From the NCBI GenBank assembly GCA_016219275.1, contig JACRBM010000080.1, positions 1 to 39,862 of the forward strand: a DNA stretch of 39,862 nt, written 5' to 3'. The notes beneath the pieces were generated by a model. The model saw nothing but the letters and a program-made list of their open reading frames with translations, had not been told where the DNA came from and searched no databases. Both the position numbers and the translations under genes were made by a program. Positions 23,039 through 31,700 of this stretch are shown piece after piece (positions within the stretch are counted from its first letter, which is position 1; each line of letters opens with the position of its first letter). Origin of the DNA: Chloroflexota bacterium (GTDB lineage: Bacteria > Chloroflexota > Anaerolineae > UBA4142).

Positions 23039-23425
23039 ATGGAAGAAAAAACATTTTTCCTCGACCTGCTCCACTTTGGCACTGGCACGCAAGCCATCAA
23101 CTATTTTGTGTTTTGCTTTTTTGCCATTTTAGGTGTGATTCAGGGCGTCGCGGCGCATTATCAACGCCGCGATTTGATGTGGTTGGACATCAACCTGGGT
23201 TACGCGCTTGGCGCGGCGATGATCGTCTGCGGTTTCGGGTGGTTCTTTACGACCGACCAGGAAATTTTCATCCCCGCGCTCGCGGGCGGCGAATTTTTCG
23301 CGCTGTTCGTCGGCGCGGTGATCCTGGCGGTGCCGACCACACGCGTCGTCGCCTTCGCGTTGGCGCGTCTCCGCGCGTTCGCGCCGGCGCCCAAACCGAC
23401 CCGCGAGAAAGAGCCGACGGGATGA
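23039..23425 (+). CDS. Small membrane protein, function unknown
   Basis: A 128-residue protein starting four bases after the fhs stop codon. Three hydrophobic segments are seen (about 20-40, 52-72 and 78-98), followed by a cytoplasmic-looking tail rich in Pro, Lys and Arg. I do not recognise a family. It overlaps the following PAP2-like gene by four bases (ATGA), so both are translated from one message, probably with fhs. Confidence 0.7.
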   Translation: MEEKTFFLDLLHFGTGTQAINYFVFCFFAILGVIQGVAAHYQRRDLMWLDINLGYALGAAMIVCGFGWFFTTDQEIFIPALAGGEFFALFVGAVILAVPTTRVVAFALARLRAFAPAPKPTREKEPTG

Positions 23426-24000
23426 GTCTCGACGTTTGGCTGTTTCATCTGATCAACGATTTCGTCGGCGCGATCCCGTTGATGGATTGGCTCGCGCGCG
23501 CGCTCGTCAACGACCATGCGGTACCGACGACGATGGCGCTCATCGCGATCGGGGTCTGGTTTTCCGGCGCAACTGAAGAAGAACGCGCGCGCAATCGCCG
23601 CGCGGTCATTTTCATCGCGCTGGGTATTTTATTTACGAACGCGCTCATCAAGGATTTGTCGTACGTCTATTTTCGTCCGCGCCCATTTGCCACTGAACCG
23701 GTAAAACTACTTTTCTATCGTCCATCCGTTTCGTCGTTTCCCAGCATCCCCATCGCGACGGCATTCTGTTTCGCGGCGGGCGCGTGGTACACAAATCGGC
23801 GCCTCGGCATCGCACTCGGAATCCTGGGGATGTTGTTCGCGTGGTCGCGCGTGTACGCCGGCGTGCATTATCCGAGCGATGTCATCGCAGGCGCGGCGCT
23901 CGGCGCGGGCATCACGACGATTGTCACACGTCTACGTTTCATCTTCGACCCGATCGCGGATTTCGGCATCCGCTTCGCACAACGCCTGGGTTTAACCTAA
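23422..24000 (+). CDS. PAP2-superfamily membrane protein with altered active site
   Basis: A 192-residue membrane protein with five or six hydrophobic segments, related to type 2 phosphatidic acid phosphatases that dephosphorylate lipid phosphates such as undecaprenyl diphosphate. Motif 1 is present (KDLSYVYFRPRP, Lys77, Arg85, Pro86) and motif 3 is present (SRVYAGVHYPSD, Ser142, Arg143, His149, Asp153). Motif 2, normally PSGH, reads PSIP (residues 107-110), so the His that donates a proton to the leaving group is missing. It may be inactive or use another residue. It is coupled to the upstream gene by an ATGA overlap. Confidence 0.8.
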   Translation: MSLDVWLFHLINDFVGAIPLMDWLARALVNDHAVPTTMALIAIGVWFSGATEEERARNRRAVIFIALGILFTNALIKDLSYVYFRPRPFATEPVKLLFYRPSVSSFPSIPIATAFCFAAGAWYTNRRLGIALGILGMLFAWSRVYAGVHYPSDVIAGAALGAGITTIVTRLRFIFDPIADFGIRFAQRLGLT

Positions 24001-24003
24001 AAG

Positions 24004-24034
24004 GAATCCAGGTCTCTCGAAGAAACCTGGATTC
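24004..24034 (+). terminator. Hairpin after the PAP2-like gene
   Basis: GAATCCAGGT (24004-24013) pairs with ACCTGGATTC (24025-24034) across an 11-nt loop. No T-run follows. It separates the fhs group from the aminotransferase gene. Confidence 0.5.
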
Positions 24035-24070
24035 TGGCGAAGCGTACTATTCAACACCAAGGAGGTTTCA

Positions 24071-25393
24071 ATGTCGAACCGAATCCTGGTTACTCCTCCC
24101 GGACCTCAAGCCCAAGCCATTCTCGAACGCGACGCGCGTGTATTGTCACCCTCGTACGCGCGCGATTACGGATTCGTGATGGAACGCGGACTCGGCGCGG
24201 AGGTCTGGGATGTAGACGGCAATCGCTACATTGATTTCTGCGCGGGCATCGCGGTCAATTCGACCGGGCATTGTCATCCGGAAATCGTGAAAGCGATTCA
24301 GGCGCAAGCCGAAAAATTCATCCACATCTCGTCCGACTTTTATCACGATGTGATGGTACGCGTCGCCGAGCGCATTGACGAGATCGCGCCGATGAAAGAA
24401 GCTGTGACTGTCTTCCTCGCCAATTCCGGCACCGAATCGGTTGAAGCCGCGTTGAAACTCGCGCGCTATGCGACGGGACGCCGCCAGTTCATCGGATTCC
24501 TGGGGGCGTTCCACGGACGCTCGATGGGTTCGCTCTCGTTCACCGCGAGCAAAGCGCGCCAGCAAGAACGCTTTTTCCCGACGATGCCCGGCGTGTGGCA
24601 CGTGCCCTTCCCCGACCCGTATCGTCCCGTGTTTCCGATTCCGCCCGGCGGCGACATTGGCGATGCCGTGGTGGATTACATCGAGAACGTCCTATTCCCC
24701 GAAGCATTGCCACCCGACGAAGTCGCAGCGGTACTCGTCGAACCGATCCAGGGCGAAGGCGGATACATTGTGCCACCGCCGAATTTCTTTCCGCGTCTGC
24801 GCGCGTTGTGCGACAAGCACGGCATCTTGTTGATCGTAGACGAAGTTCAAGCCGGCGTCGGTCGCACCGGCAAGTGGTGGGCGATTCAACATTGGAATGT
24901 CGAGCCGGATATTGTGTGCATCGCGAAAGGCATCGCGAGCGGCGTGCCGATGGGTGCGATGGCGGCGCGTAAATCGGTCGGCGCGAAATGGAAACCCGGC
25001 GCGCACGGCAACACGTACGGCGGCAATCCGATCGCGTGCGTCGCCGCGCTTAAAACGCTCGAACTCGTCGAACGCGAGTACATGCAAAACGCAACGACGA
25101 TGGGTGCGTACATGTTCGACGCGTTGTGCGAAATGCAGGCGCGGCACCCCAGCGTTGGTCAGGTACGCGGCAAGGGACTGATGATCGGCGTCGAACTCGT
25201 CAAGGACCGCGCGACGAAAGAACCGGCGCGCGCGATGCGAACGCAGTTGGTACACCGTTGTTTCGAGCGCGGCTTGCTCACACTGGGTTGCGGGCAAAGC
25301 ACAATGCGCTTTATGCCCGCGTTGATGATCGGCAAGGATTTGGTGGAAGAAGGACTCGGAATTTTCGAGAAGGCATTGACGGAAGTGGAGTAG
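24071..25393 (+). CDS. Class III PLP-dependent aminotransferase (GabT/ArgD type)
   Basis: A 440-residue aminotransferase acting on an omega-amino group, such as 4-aminobutyrate or N-acetylornithine. Family features: FCAGIAVNSTGHCHPEIV near 57-74, NSGTESVEAALKLAR for phosphate binding, EPIQGEGG, IVDEVQAGVGRTG with the PLP-pyridine aspartate, and Lys286 in CIAKGIASG as the Schiff-base lysine. AAGGAGG lies ideally before the ATG. Exact substrate cannot be assigned; no arginine-synthesis or GABA genes flank it. Confidence 0.93.
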   Translation: MSNRILVTPPGPQAQAILERDARVLSPSYARDYGFVMERGLGAEVWDVDGNRYIDFCAGIAVNSTGHCHPEIVKAIQAQAEKFIHISSDFYHDVMVRVAERIDEIAPMKEAVTVFLANSGTESVEAALKLARYATGRRQFIGFLGAFHGRSMGSLSFTASKARQQERFFPTMPGVWHVPFPDPYRPVFPIPPGGDIGDAVVDYIENVLFPEALPPDEVAAVLVEPIQGEGGYIVPPPNFFPRLRALCDKHGILLIVDEVQAGVGRTGKWWAIQHWNVEPDIVCIAKGIASGVPMGAMAARKSVGAKWKPGAHGNTYGGNPIACVAALKTLELVEREYMQNATTMGAYMFDALCEMQARHPSVGQVRGKGLMIGVELVKDRATKEPARAMRTQLVHRCFERGLLTLGCGQSTMRFMPALMIGKDLVEEGLGIFEKALTEVE

Positions 25394-25402
25394 AAGGGGT
25401 GC

Positions 25403-25442
25403 TTGCTCAATGTGCCCTCTTTAGGTATAATGTGGACACATT
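25403..25442 (+). promoter_or_regulatory. Promoter and candidate operator of the toxin-antitoxin pair
   Basis: TTGCTC (25403-25408), 17 bp, TATAAT (25426-25431). Overlapping the -10 box and predicted start point is AATGTG-GA-CACATT (25429-25442), an inverted repeat with perfect 6-bp arms. An antitoxin dimer bound there would block RNA polymerase, as is usual for toxin-antitoxin autoregulation. Confidence 0.6.
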
Positions 25443-25456
25443 GGACGGGAGGGAAA

Positions 25457-25732
25457 ATGGCGCAAACAACCGTCGGTATTCGCGAACTGAAAGAACAACT
25501 CGCCAGATACATCCGCCAAGTTAAAGCCGGCAACACACTCGTCATCACCGAACGTGGCAAACCAGTCGGGCGCATCGTGCCGGTCAAATCGTCCACCGAG
25601 GAGCGGATGCAGGAATTGATCAAAGCCGGTGTGATCGAGTGGAGCGGGCGAAATCTGAAACCGGCAAAACCGAGCGCGCGCCTGCGCGGTACAAAAACAC
25701 TATCCGATCTCGTGCTAGAAAATCGCGATTGA
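25457..25732 (+). CDS. Phd/YefM-family antitoxin
   Basis: A 91-residue antitoxin that should bind both its operator DNA and the toxin encoded next door. The N-terminus MAQTTVGIRELKEQLARYI followed by VKAGNTLVITERGKPVGRIVP is the standard Phd/YefM DNA-binding fold; the C-terminus, rich in basic residues and ending SDLVLENRD, would wrap the toxin. The start at 25457 has GGGAGGG upstream; an in-frame TTG at 25403 is inside the promoter and is rejected. The toxin gene begins 13 bp downstream. Confidence 0.88.
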   Translation: MAQTTVGIRELKEQLARYIRQVKAGNTLVITERGKPVGRIVPVKSSTEERMQELIKAGVIEWSGRNLKPAKPSARLRGTKTLSDLVLENRD

Positions 25733-25745
25733 ACAGAGCCATCAG

Positions 25746-26219
25746 ATGTTTCTTTACCTTGATACTAGCGCATTAGTCAAACGGTACGTGATTGAAGCAG
25801 GAACAGCTGAGGTAAACCAAGCCACCGCACGCGCCGAGACCAATGGTACGGTTACAATAACCCGAGTTGAAGTAGTAGCGGCGCTTGCCAAAGCCGTCCG
25901 AATCGGCGCGTTAGAACAAACGGTGGCGCTTTCAAATCTTCAAAAATTTAGAAACGAATGGAGCGATTTGACGCGTATCCATGTCACAGATCATCTTGTG
26001 ATGCGCGCCGACACACTGGCGTGGGAACACCACTTGCGCGGCTATGACGCTGTTCACCTCGCCGCGGCGCTCGTGTGGCAGGAGGGCTTGGGCGCGACGG
26101 TAACCATAGCAACTTTCGACCAATCACTCTGGCTCGCCGCACAAAAAGAAGGACTGGCTCCTTTCCCGGCTGATCTCCCGCTTGACACCAAGACAACAAA
26201 ACGCAAAATAAAAAAATAA
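25746..26219 (+). CDS. PIN-domain toxin (VapC-like ribonuclease)
   Basis: A 157-residue PIN-domain protein, likely an endoribonuclease held inactive by the antitoxin upstream. All four acidic metal-binding positions are present: Asp6 (YLDTSALVKRY), Glu42 (TRVEVVAAL), Asp101 (GYDAVHLAAAL) and Asp125 (ATFDQSLW). The toxin therefore looks intact. The last 20 residues are a basic tail. A strong terminator follows, so the pair is a closed two-gene unit. Confidence 0.9.
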   Translation: MFLYLDTSALVKRYVIEAGTAEVNQATARAETNGTVTITRVEVVAALAKAVRIGALEQTVALSNLQKFRNEWSDLTRIHVTDHLVMRADTLAWEHHLRGYDAVHLAAALVWQEGLGATVTIATFDQSLWLAAQKEGLAPFPADLPLDTKTTKRKIKK

Positions 26220-26225
26220 ATCCGT

Positions 26226-26276
26226 AAGGGAGACAAGGGGCGAACGAGACACCTGCTTGTCTCCTTTTTATTTTTC
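26226..26276 (+). terminator. Intrinsic terminator after the PIN toxin gene
   Basis: GGAGACAAG (26229-26237) pairs with CTTGTCTCC (26256-26264) and is followed by TTTTTATTTTTC. Confidence 0.85.
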
Positions 26277-26282
26277 ACCGAG

Positions 26283-27035
26283 ATGGCTAACTCAATCACT
26301 CTCCTCAACATCCGCATTGACAACGTAACGTACGCCGAGGCGATGGCGCGCGTCGAACTATTTTTGCGCGAACCTGGGTTACACCATATCGCGACTGTGA
26401 ATCCGGAATTCGTCGTAATGGCACAGACCGACGCGGAATTCGCGCGCGTGTTGAACGCGACGGCGCTCAACACGCCGGATGGCGTTGGCTTGCTTTGGGC
26501 AGCGCGGCGAATGGGTGCGCCATTTCGTGAACGCGTCGCCGGTCAAGACTTGATGGATCGAATCTGCGCGCTCGCAGCGGAACGTGGCGAGCGTGTGTTT
26601 CTGCTCGGCGCGCGCGCGGGAATCGCGGAGCGCGCCGCGCAAGCCCTCGCCGCGAAACATCCGCGTTTGCAAATTGCGGGATGCTACGCGGGTTCGCCCG
26701 CGCCTGCCGAGGACGAAGCAATCACGCGACGCATCAATGAATCGCGTGCGCGAATCCTGTTCGTGGCGTACGGTCCACCGAAGCAAGAGTTGTGGATCGC
26801 GCGCAACGCCTCGCTCCTGCCCGGCGTTGCGCTTGCGATGGGTGTCGGCGGGACATTCGATACGCTCGCCGGCATCGTGCCGCGCGCGCCGCGCTGGATG
26901 CGCGAAGCAGGATTCGAGTGGACGTATCGTTTGGTGCGGGAACCGCGGCGCATCAAACGACAACTTGCGATTCCGTACTTTATGTGGCTCATTGTCACTC
27001 ACAAGTCGCGCAACAAAATAACCCGAGTCGCGTAA
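26283..27035 (+). CDS. WecG/TagA/CpsF-family glycosyltransferase
   Basis: A 250-residue glycosyltransferase of the family that adds N-acetylmannosamine or a related sugar to lipid-linked N-acetylglucosamine in surface-polymer synthesis. Family motifs are TVNPEFV (38-44), TPDGVGL (64-70), GPPKQE (164-169), GVGGTFD and RAPRWMREAGFEWTYRL near the end. The C-terminus is basic (MWLIVTHKSRNKITRVA) and may hold the enzyme to the membrane. It stands alone between the toxin-antitoxin pair and a regulator; a lipid-linked-sugar role agrees with the glycosyltransferase and flippase genes downstream. Confidence 0.9.
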   Translation: MANSITLLNIRIDNVTYAEAMARVELFLREPGLHHIATVNPEFVVMAQTDAEFARVLNATALNTPDGVGLLWAARRMGAPFRERVAGQDLMDRICALAAERGERVFLLGARAGIAERAAQALAAKHPRLQIAGCYAGSPAPAEDEAITRRINESRARILFVAYGPPKQELWIARNASLLPGVALAMGVGGTFDTLAGIVPRAPRWMREAGFEWTYRLVREPRRIKRQLAIPYFMWLIVTHKSRNKITRVA

Positions 27036-27073
27036 TAAAAAATCGCGTGGCGGACTATGCTCCAACCACGCGA
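27036..27073 (-). terminator. Terminator of the OmpR-type regulator gene
   Basis: On the minus strand TCGCGTGG and CCACGCGA (27066-27073 and 27043-27050) form an 8-bp stem with a 15-nt loop, followed by TTTTTT. Confidence 0.75.
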
Positions 27074-27089
27074 CCAACTGACCACACGA

Positions 27090-27743
27090 CTAACTCGCCA
27101 CAAACTTGTACCCCTGCCCGCGCACCGTCAACAAACGTTGCGGCTTGCTAGCATTGTCTTCGATCTTTTCGCGCAGCCAACGAATATGCACGTCGAGTGT
27201 CCGCGTGTCGCCCAGATAATCCGTTTCCCAGACTTCGCGCATCAACATTTTACGCGTGACGATTTGTCCCGCTTTAGCGATAAACAGTTTGATCAAAATA
27301 AATTCTTTCGGCGTCAACGAAAAACGTTTATTGCCGCGCGTCAGTTTGTGCTTTTCCACATCAATCGTGAGTCCGGCCGCCTTGAGCAAACGCGGCGGCT
27401 TGTTCTCCAACACCGTTTTGACGCGCGCGAGCAACTTTTTCCCAGATACGGGTTTTTGTACGACCGCAATCGGCGTCAAGGCAGAATCTATTTTGGCGCT
27501 CGCCGCGGCAATCGCGATGAGCGGCGCAGAGGACTCGCTCTTGACCTTGCGGCACACGGCTTTGCAATTGATGCGCGAGGCGACATCCACGACCAGAATA
27601 TCGAGCCGATGCGCTTTGGCTTGCGCCACCGCTTGTCGTCCGCTCGTCGCAGTATATACCGTGAATTCTTTTTTGTTGAACAGATTCGCGTATGATACGA
27701 CCGCGGTTTTATCGCTAGCCACGATCAAGATAGATGAAGGCAT
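27090..27743 (-). CDS. OmpR/PhoB-type response regulator
   Basis: A 217-residue DNA-binding response regulator. The N-terminal receiver (about 1-105) has the phospho-acceptor Asp in DILVVDVAS and Lys in VVQKPVS, but the usual pair of acidic residues at the end of strand 1 reads ASD (ILIVASDK), so one may be missing. The C-terminal winged helix (about 120-217) is typical: SLTPKEFILIKLFI, VTRKMLMREVWE, RTLDVHIRWLREKI and VRGQGYKF. No histidine kinase is adjacent, so it is an orphan here. Start at the ATG at 27743 with GGAG 11 bases upstream. Confidence 0.9.
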   Translation of the reverse strand: MPSSILIVASDKTAVVSYANLFNKKEFTVYTATSGRQAVAQAKAHRLDILVVDVASRINCKAVCRKVKSESSAPLIAIAAASAKIDSALTPIAVVQKPVSGKKLLARVKTVLENKPPRLLKAAGLTIDVEKHKLTRGNKRFSLTPKEFILIKLFIAKAGQIVTRKMLMREVWETDYLGDTRTLDVHIRWLREKIEDNASKPQRLLTVRGQGYKFVAS

Positions 27744-27778
27744 CTCACTTTCTCCGGAGCGCACACGAACTCACCGGT

Positions 27779-27807
27779 ATTATACTCAAGTTTCTTAAGA
27801 TTGGCAA
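27779..27807 (-). promoter_or_regulatory. Promoter of the response regulator gene
   Basis: On the minus strand TTGCCA (27802-27807), 17 bp, TATAAT (27779-27784). The -10 hexamer is perfect. Confidence 0.75.
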
Positions 27808-27811
27808 TCGC

Positions 27812-27925
27812 GTATAGAATTTTTGATTTTGATTTTCGATTTTGGATTTTGGATTGGACCTATAACGCCACATCCGCAAATCCAAAATCGGAAATCGGAA
27901 ATCGGAAATCAGAAATTTCAAATTG
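27812..27925. repeat. Heptamer tract between divergent genes
   Basis: GATTTTG/GATTTTC-type words, then a centre, then CGGAAAT three times and CAGAAAT. The two halves are roughly complementary. It lies between the divergent promoters of the regulator and the glycosyltransferase. Confidence 0.7.
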
Positions 27926-27951
27926 ACCTTTCATCTTGACGATGCTATAAT
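27923..27951 (+). promoter_or_regulatory. Promoter of the glycosyltransferase-flippase operon
   Basis: TTGACC (27923-27928), 17 bp, TATAAT (27946-27951). The ATG at 27960 is 8 nt after the -10 box. Confidence 0.75.
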
Positions 27952-27959
27952 CCGCGCGC

Positions 27960-28721
27960 ATGAATACATACATCATCCTACCCACCTACAACGAAGCGCA
28001 GAATCTTGAGCCGATGATTCGCGCGCTCCTGGCTTTGCCTCTCGATCCATTGCATATCCTTGTAGTGGACGACCATTCACAAGATGGCACTGGTCAAATC
28101 GCCGAACGCTTGAGCGAACAGCACCGCGACCAGGTCTCCGTCATGCACCGTCCGGGAAAACTGGGGCTGGGCACTGCGTACGTCACGGGTTTCAAATGGG
28201 CGCTCGCGCACAATGCGGATTGCATTATTCAAATGGACACGGACTTTTCGCATTCGCCGGATTATTTACCGCGATTCGTCGGCAGGATGGACGCGCACGA
28301 CGTCGTGGTCGGTTCGCGTTACGCGCCGGGCGGCAAGCTCGATCCGCGTTGGAGCGGCTGGCGGTACTTGCTCAGTTGGTGGGCGAACAGCGTGTGGGTG
28401 CGCGCGATCCTGGGTCTGCAAGTGCGCGATGCGACTGCCGGGTTCAAGTGCTGGAGCCGCCGCGCGCTCGAACACATTCAACTCGACAATGTGATCTCGA
28501 ACGGGTACGTCTTTCAAGTGGAGATGGCGTACCTGTCCGAAAAAAGCGGGTTGAAGATTCTCGAATGGCCCATCTATTTTGAAGATCGTCGCATCGGCAA
28601 ATCGAAAATGTCGGTGCCGATCAAACTCGAAGCGGCTTGGCGCGTGATCGAAATCCGTCTACAGCACGGTCCTCTCAAAAAGAAAATCGCCCGCGTAGAG
28701 TTTCAGCGTGAATCGGCGTGA
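27960..28721 (+). CDS. Polyprenol monophosphomannose synthase-like GT2 glycosyltransferase
   Basis: A 253-residue family 2 glycosyltransferase like dolichyl-phosphate-mannose synthase, which moves mannose (or another sugar) from a nucleotide to a lipid phosphate on the cytoplasmic face. Seen: LPTYNEAQNLEPMI, VVDDHSQDGT (35-44), the metal-binding MDTDFSH (92-98), a DATAGFKCW motif, and FEDRRIGKSKMS near the end. It lacks a C-terminal membrane domain. Its last 14 bases overlap the following fused membrane-protein gene, so the lipid-linked sugar may be used by, or moved with, that protein. Leaderless start likely. Confidence 0.92.
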   Translation: MNTYIILPTYNEAQNLEPMIRALLALPLDPLHILVVDDHSQDGTGQIAERLSEQHRDQVSVMHRPGKLGLGTAYVTGFKWALAHNADCIIQMDTDFSHSPDYLPRFVGRMDAHDVVVGSRYAPGGKLDPRWSGWRYLLSWWANSVWVRAILGLQVRDATAGFKCWSRRALEHIQLDNVISNGYVFQVEMAYLSEKSGLKILEWPIYFEDRRIGKSKMSVPIKLEAAWRVIEIRLQHGPLKKKIARVEFQRESA

Positions 28722-31700
28722 CCTCCTCGTCGTCTTGCTGTTCGTCGCGCTCGGTGCGTTGTTCTTTGCGCCGGTGCTCGTCGGCGGCAGGACGCTGATT
28801 CCCTTCGACAACCTCTTCCGCTTTCCGCCGTGGAATTCCTTCGCGACCCAGGTCGGTGTCGCGCAACCGTACAACGAACTCGCCAGCGATCTCGTCCTCG
28901 AAAATTACGCGTGGAAAAAGCTGCTCGTCGAGTCGCTCCGGGCGAAAGAAATTCCGCTGTGGAATCCGTACCTCTTTGGCGGTGTTCCGTTTCTGGCGGC
29001 AGGACAACAATCCGCGCTCTATCCGTTCAGCATTCTGTTTTACTTTCTCCCGCTCGACCGCGCGTTCGGCATTTTCGTCGCGCTCCAACTCGCCATCGCC
29101 GCGATCGCGATGTTCGTATTCGCGCGCGTGCTTGGCTTGAGTCGCGTCGCCGCGATCATCAGCGCGCTCGCGTTCGCGTTCAGCGGGATGATGACGGTGA
29201 GCATCACCTTTCCAATGGTCATCAGCGCGGCGGCATGGCTCCCCGCGATTCTCGCGTGCGTCGAGTTGATCGTCACCGCGCGCAATTCGGCGCGCCAGAT
29301 TTTGTTCGCGCTCATCGGCGCGCTGTTGATCGGCATTCAATTCCTCGCCGGTCACATCGAGATTTCGATGTACGTTTTGATCGTGACCGCATTCTACACG
29401 GTGTGGCGCGCCTTCTCCCTGCCCGGTTGGCGAGGAAGGGTCGGGATAGGGGTTATCATCGCCGCGATGACGTTCATCGGCATCGCGCTTGCCGCGATTC
29501 AAATCGTGCCGCTGTACGAATTAGTGCAGAATAATTTTCGCAGTGGCTCGGTCACGTACCAAGACGTGGTAGGTTGGGCGTACCCGATTCGCCAGATCAT
29601 CACATTCTTCATTCCCGATTTTTTTGGCAACCCCACGCATCACACGTACCTCGACGTGTTCGATTTCACCACGCGTCCCGCGCCGGGTGGGACGATTTTT
29701 TGGGGCATCAAGAATTACGTCGAAGCCGGTTCGTACGTCGGCATCCTCCCGCTCGTCCTCGCACTCATCGCGATGATCTCACGCGTCACGTCTCACGTCT
29801 CACGTCTCACATCTCACATTTCGCTTTTCACCGTCCTCGCCATCATTTCGTTGCTGTTCACCTTTGGCACACCGTTGTACGCAATTCTCTTTTTCGGCGT
29901 GCCTGGTTTCAATCAACTGCACTCGCCGTTTCGCTGGGTGTTTCCGTACACTCTGAGCGTTGCGGCGCTGGCGGGAATCAGCGCGGAAATAATTCAAAAT
30001 TCAAAATTCAAAATTCAAAATTCGCCCCGTCAATTTCGAATTTCGGATTTCGAATTCATGCCGATCATCATCGGAATTGGGATTCTCTTCGTTCTCGCCG
30101 CGTCCTGGTTCTGGCGCGATCAATCCATCGCGTTCGCGGATCGCATCGTGCATTCGTCTGACCTTGCCAGCCAAGTGTTCGACAACGGGCGAATGTTTTT
30201 CTCGTACGAGTTTCGCAACGTCGCACTGTTCGCGATTTTTGTCATTGGCGCGGGCGTTGCGATACGCGCCTTGCAATCCGCGCGTTGGCGATGGGTCTCG
30301 GTCGCAATTCTCGCGGCGGATTTGTTCATCATCGGAATGCAATTCTATCCGCGCGCGGACGCGCGCCTCGCCGAGTTCACGCCGCCCGCCGTCCAGTTTT
30401 TACAAGAGGATCCGTCGCTCTATCGCATCACGAGTTACGATAATCCAGACGAAAAAATGTTCAACGCGAACGCGGGCATGTTTTTCGGCATTAGCGATAT
30501 TCGCGGGTACGATTCGATCATCCCGAAACAGTACGCCGAATTGATGGGCGTGCTCGCGCCGCAAGATGAATTGCTCTACAATCGCATCGCGGCGTTCTAC
30601 AAGCCCGACCCGTTCGATTCGCCGCTGTTGAATTTACTCAACGTCAAATACGTTTTGACGACGCGTCCATTGCCCAATGCCGGCTACACGCTCGTTTACG
30701 ACAAAGAGATTCAGATTTATCGCAACGACCGGGTGTTGCCGCGCGCGTTCATGGTCCCGCGCGCGCGCGTCATCACCGATCGTGCGGCACTGCTCAACAC
30801 GATGAAGCAACTCGATCCAACGCGCGGGGTCTTGATCGAGCAACAACCCGAATCGAATATTGACGCGACGTGCGCGCTCAAACCGGTGAGCATTGAAAAG
30901 TACGCGCTGACCGAAGTCATCGTCAAAAGCGAACAGGATTGCGCGGGCTGGCTCGTGCTGAGCGATTCGTACTTTCCGGGTTGGATCGCACAGATAGATG
31001 GACAAGACGCATCGCTTTATCGCGCCGATTACAACTTTCGCGCGGTCATCGTCCCCGCCGGCGCGCACACGATTCGTTTTCGTTATAGTCCGGTCTCGTT
31101 CCGCGTCGGCGGCATCGCCTCGTTCGTCGGCGCGATGATGGTGTTGCTGGGATTCGCCTATCTCGCGTGGCGACGTTTTTATCGCGAAGAAACAACATCG
31201 CAGATTCAGGTCGTCGCGAAAAATTCACTCCTGCCGATGGCAACATCGCTGCTCATGAAACTGATTGATCTCGCGTTTGCGTTCTTGTCATTCCGCGTCC
31301 TGGGTCCGACCGGCACGGGACGGTACGGCTGGGCGATCCTAATTTGGTCTCTTACCGACACGATCACCGATTTTGGATTGGGGCTTTTGCTCACGCGCGA
31401 AATGTCGCGTGACCGAACCCGCGCCAATCGCTATTTGACGAACGGAACGATTTTGCGCGTTCTGCTCTGGCTTGCCTCGATTCTGCCGGTCGCACTCGTC
31501 ACGTACGTCTATCTTCAATTCTTCAATCTCAGCACCGACTCGGCATTCGCGATCGGTTTGTTGATGATCAGCATGTTACCCGGCACGCTTGCCGCATCGC
31601 TGGCATCCCTGTTCTATGCGTACGAACGATTTGAGTATCGCATCGCGGTAGACATGACGACGCGCTTGCTTTCGGTCACGCTCGGCGTGATTGCGCTTGT

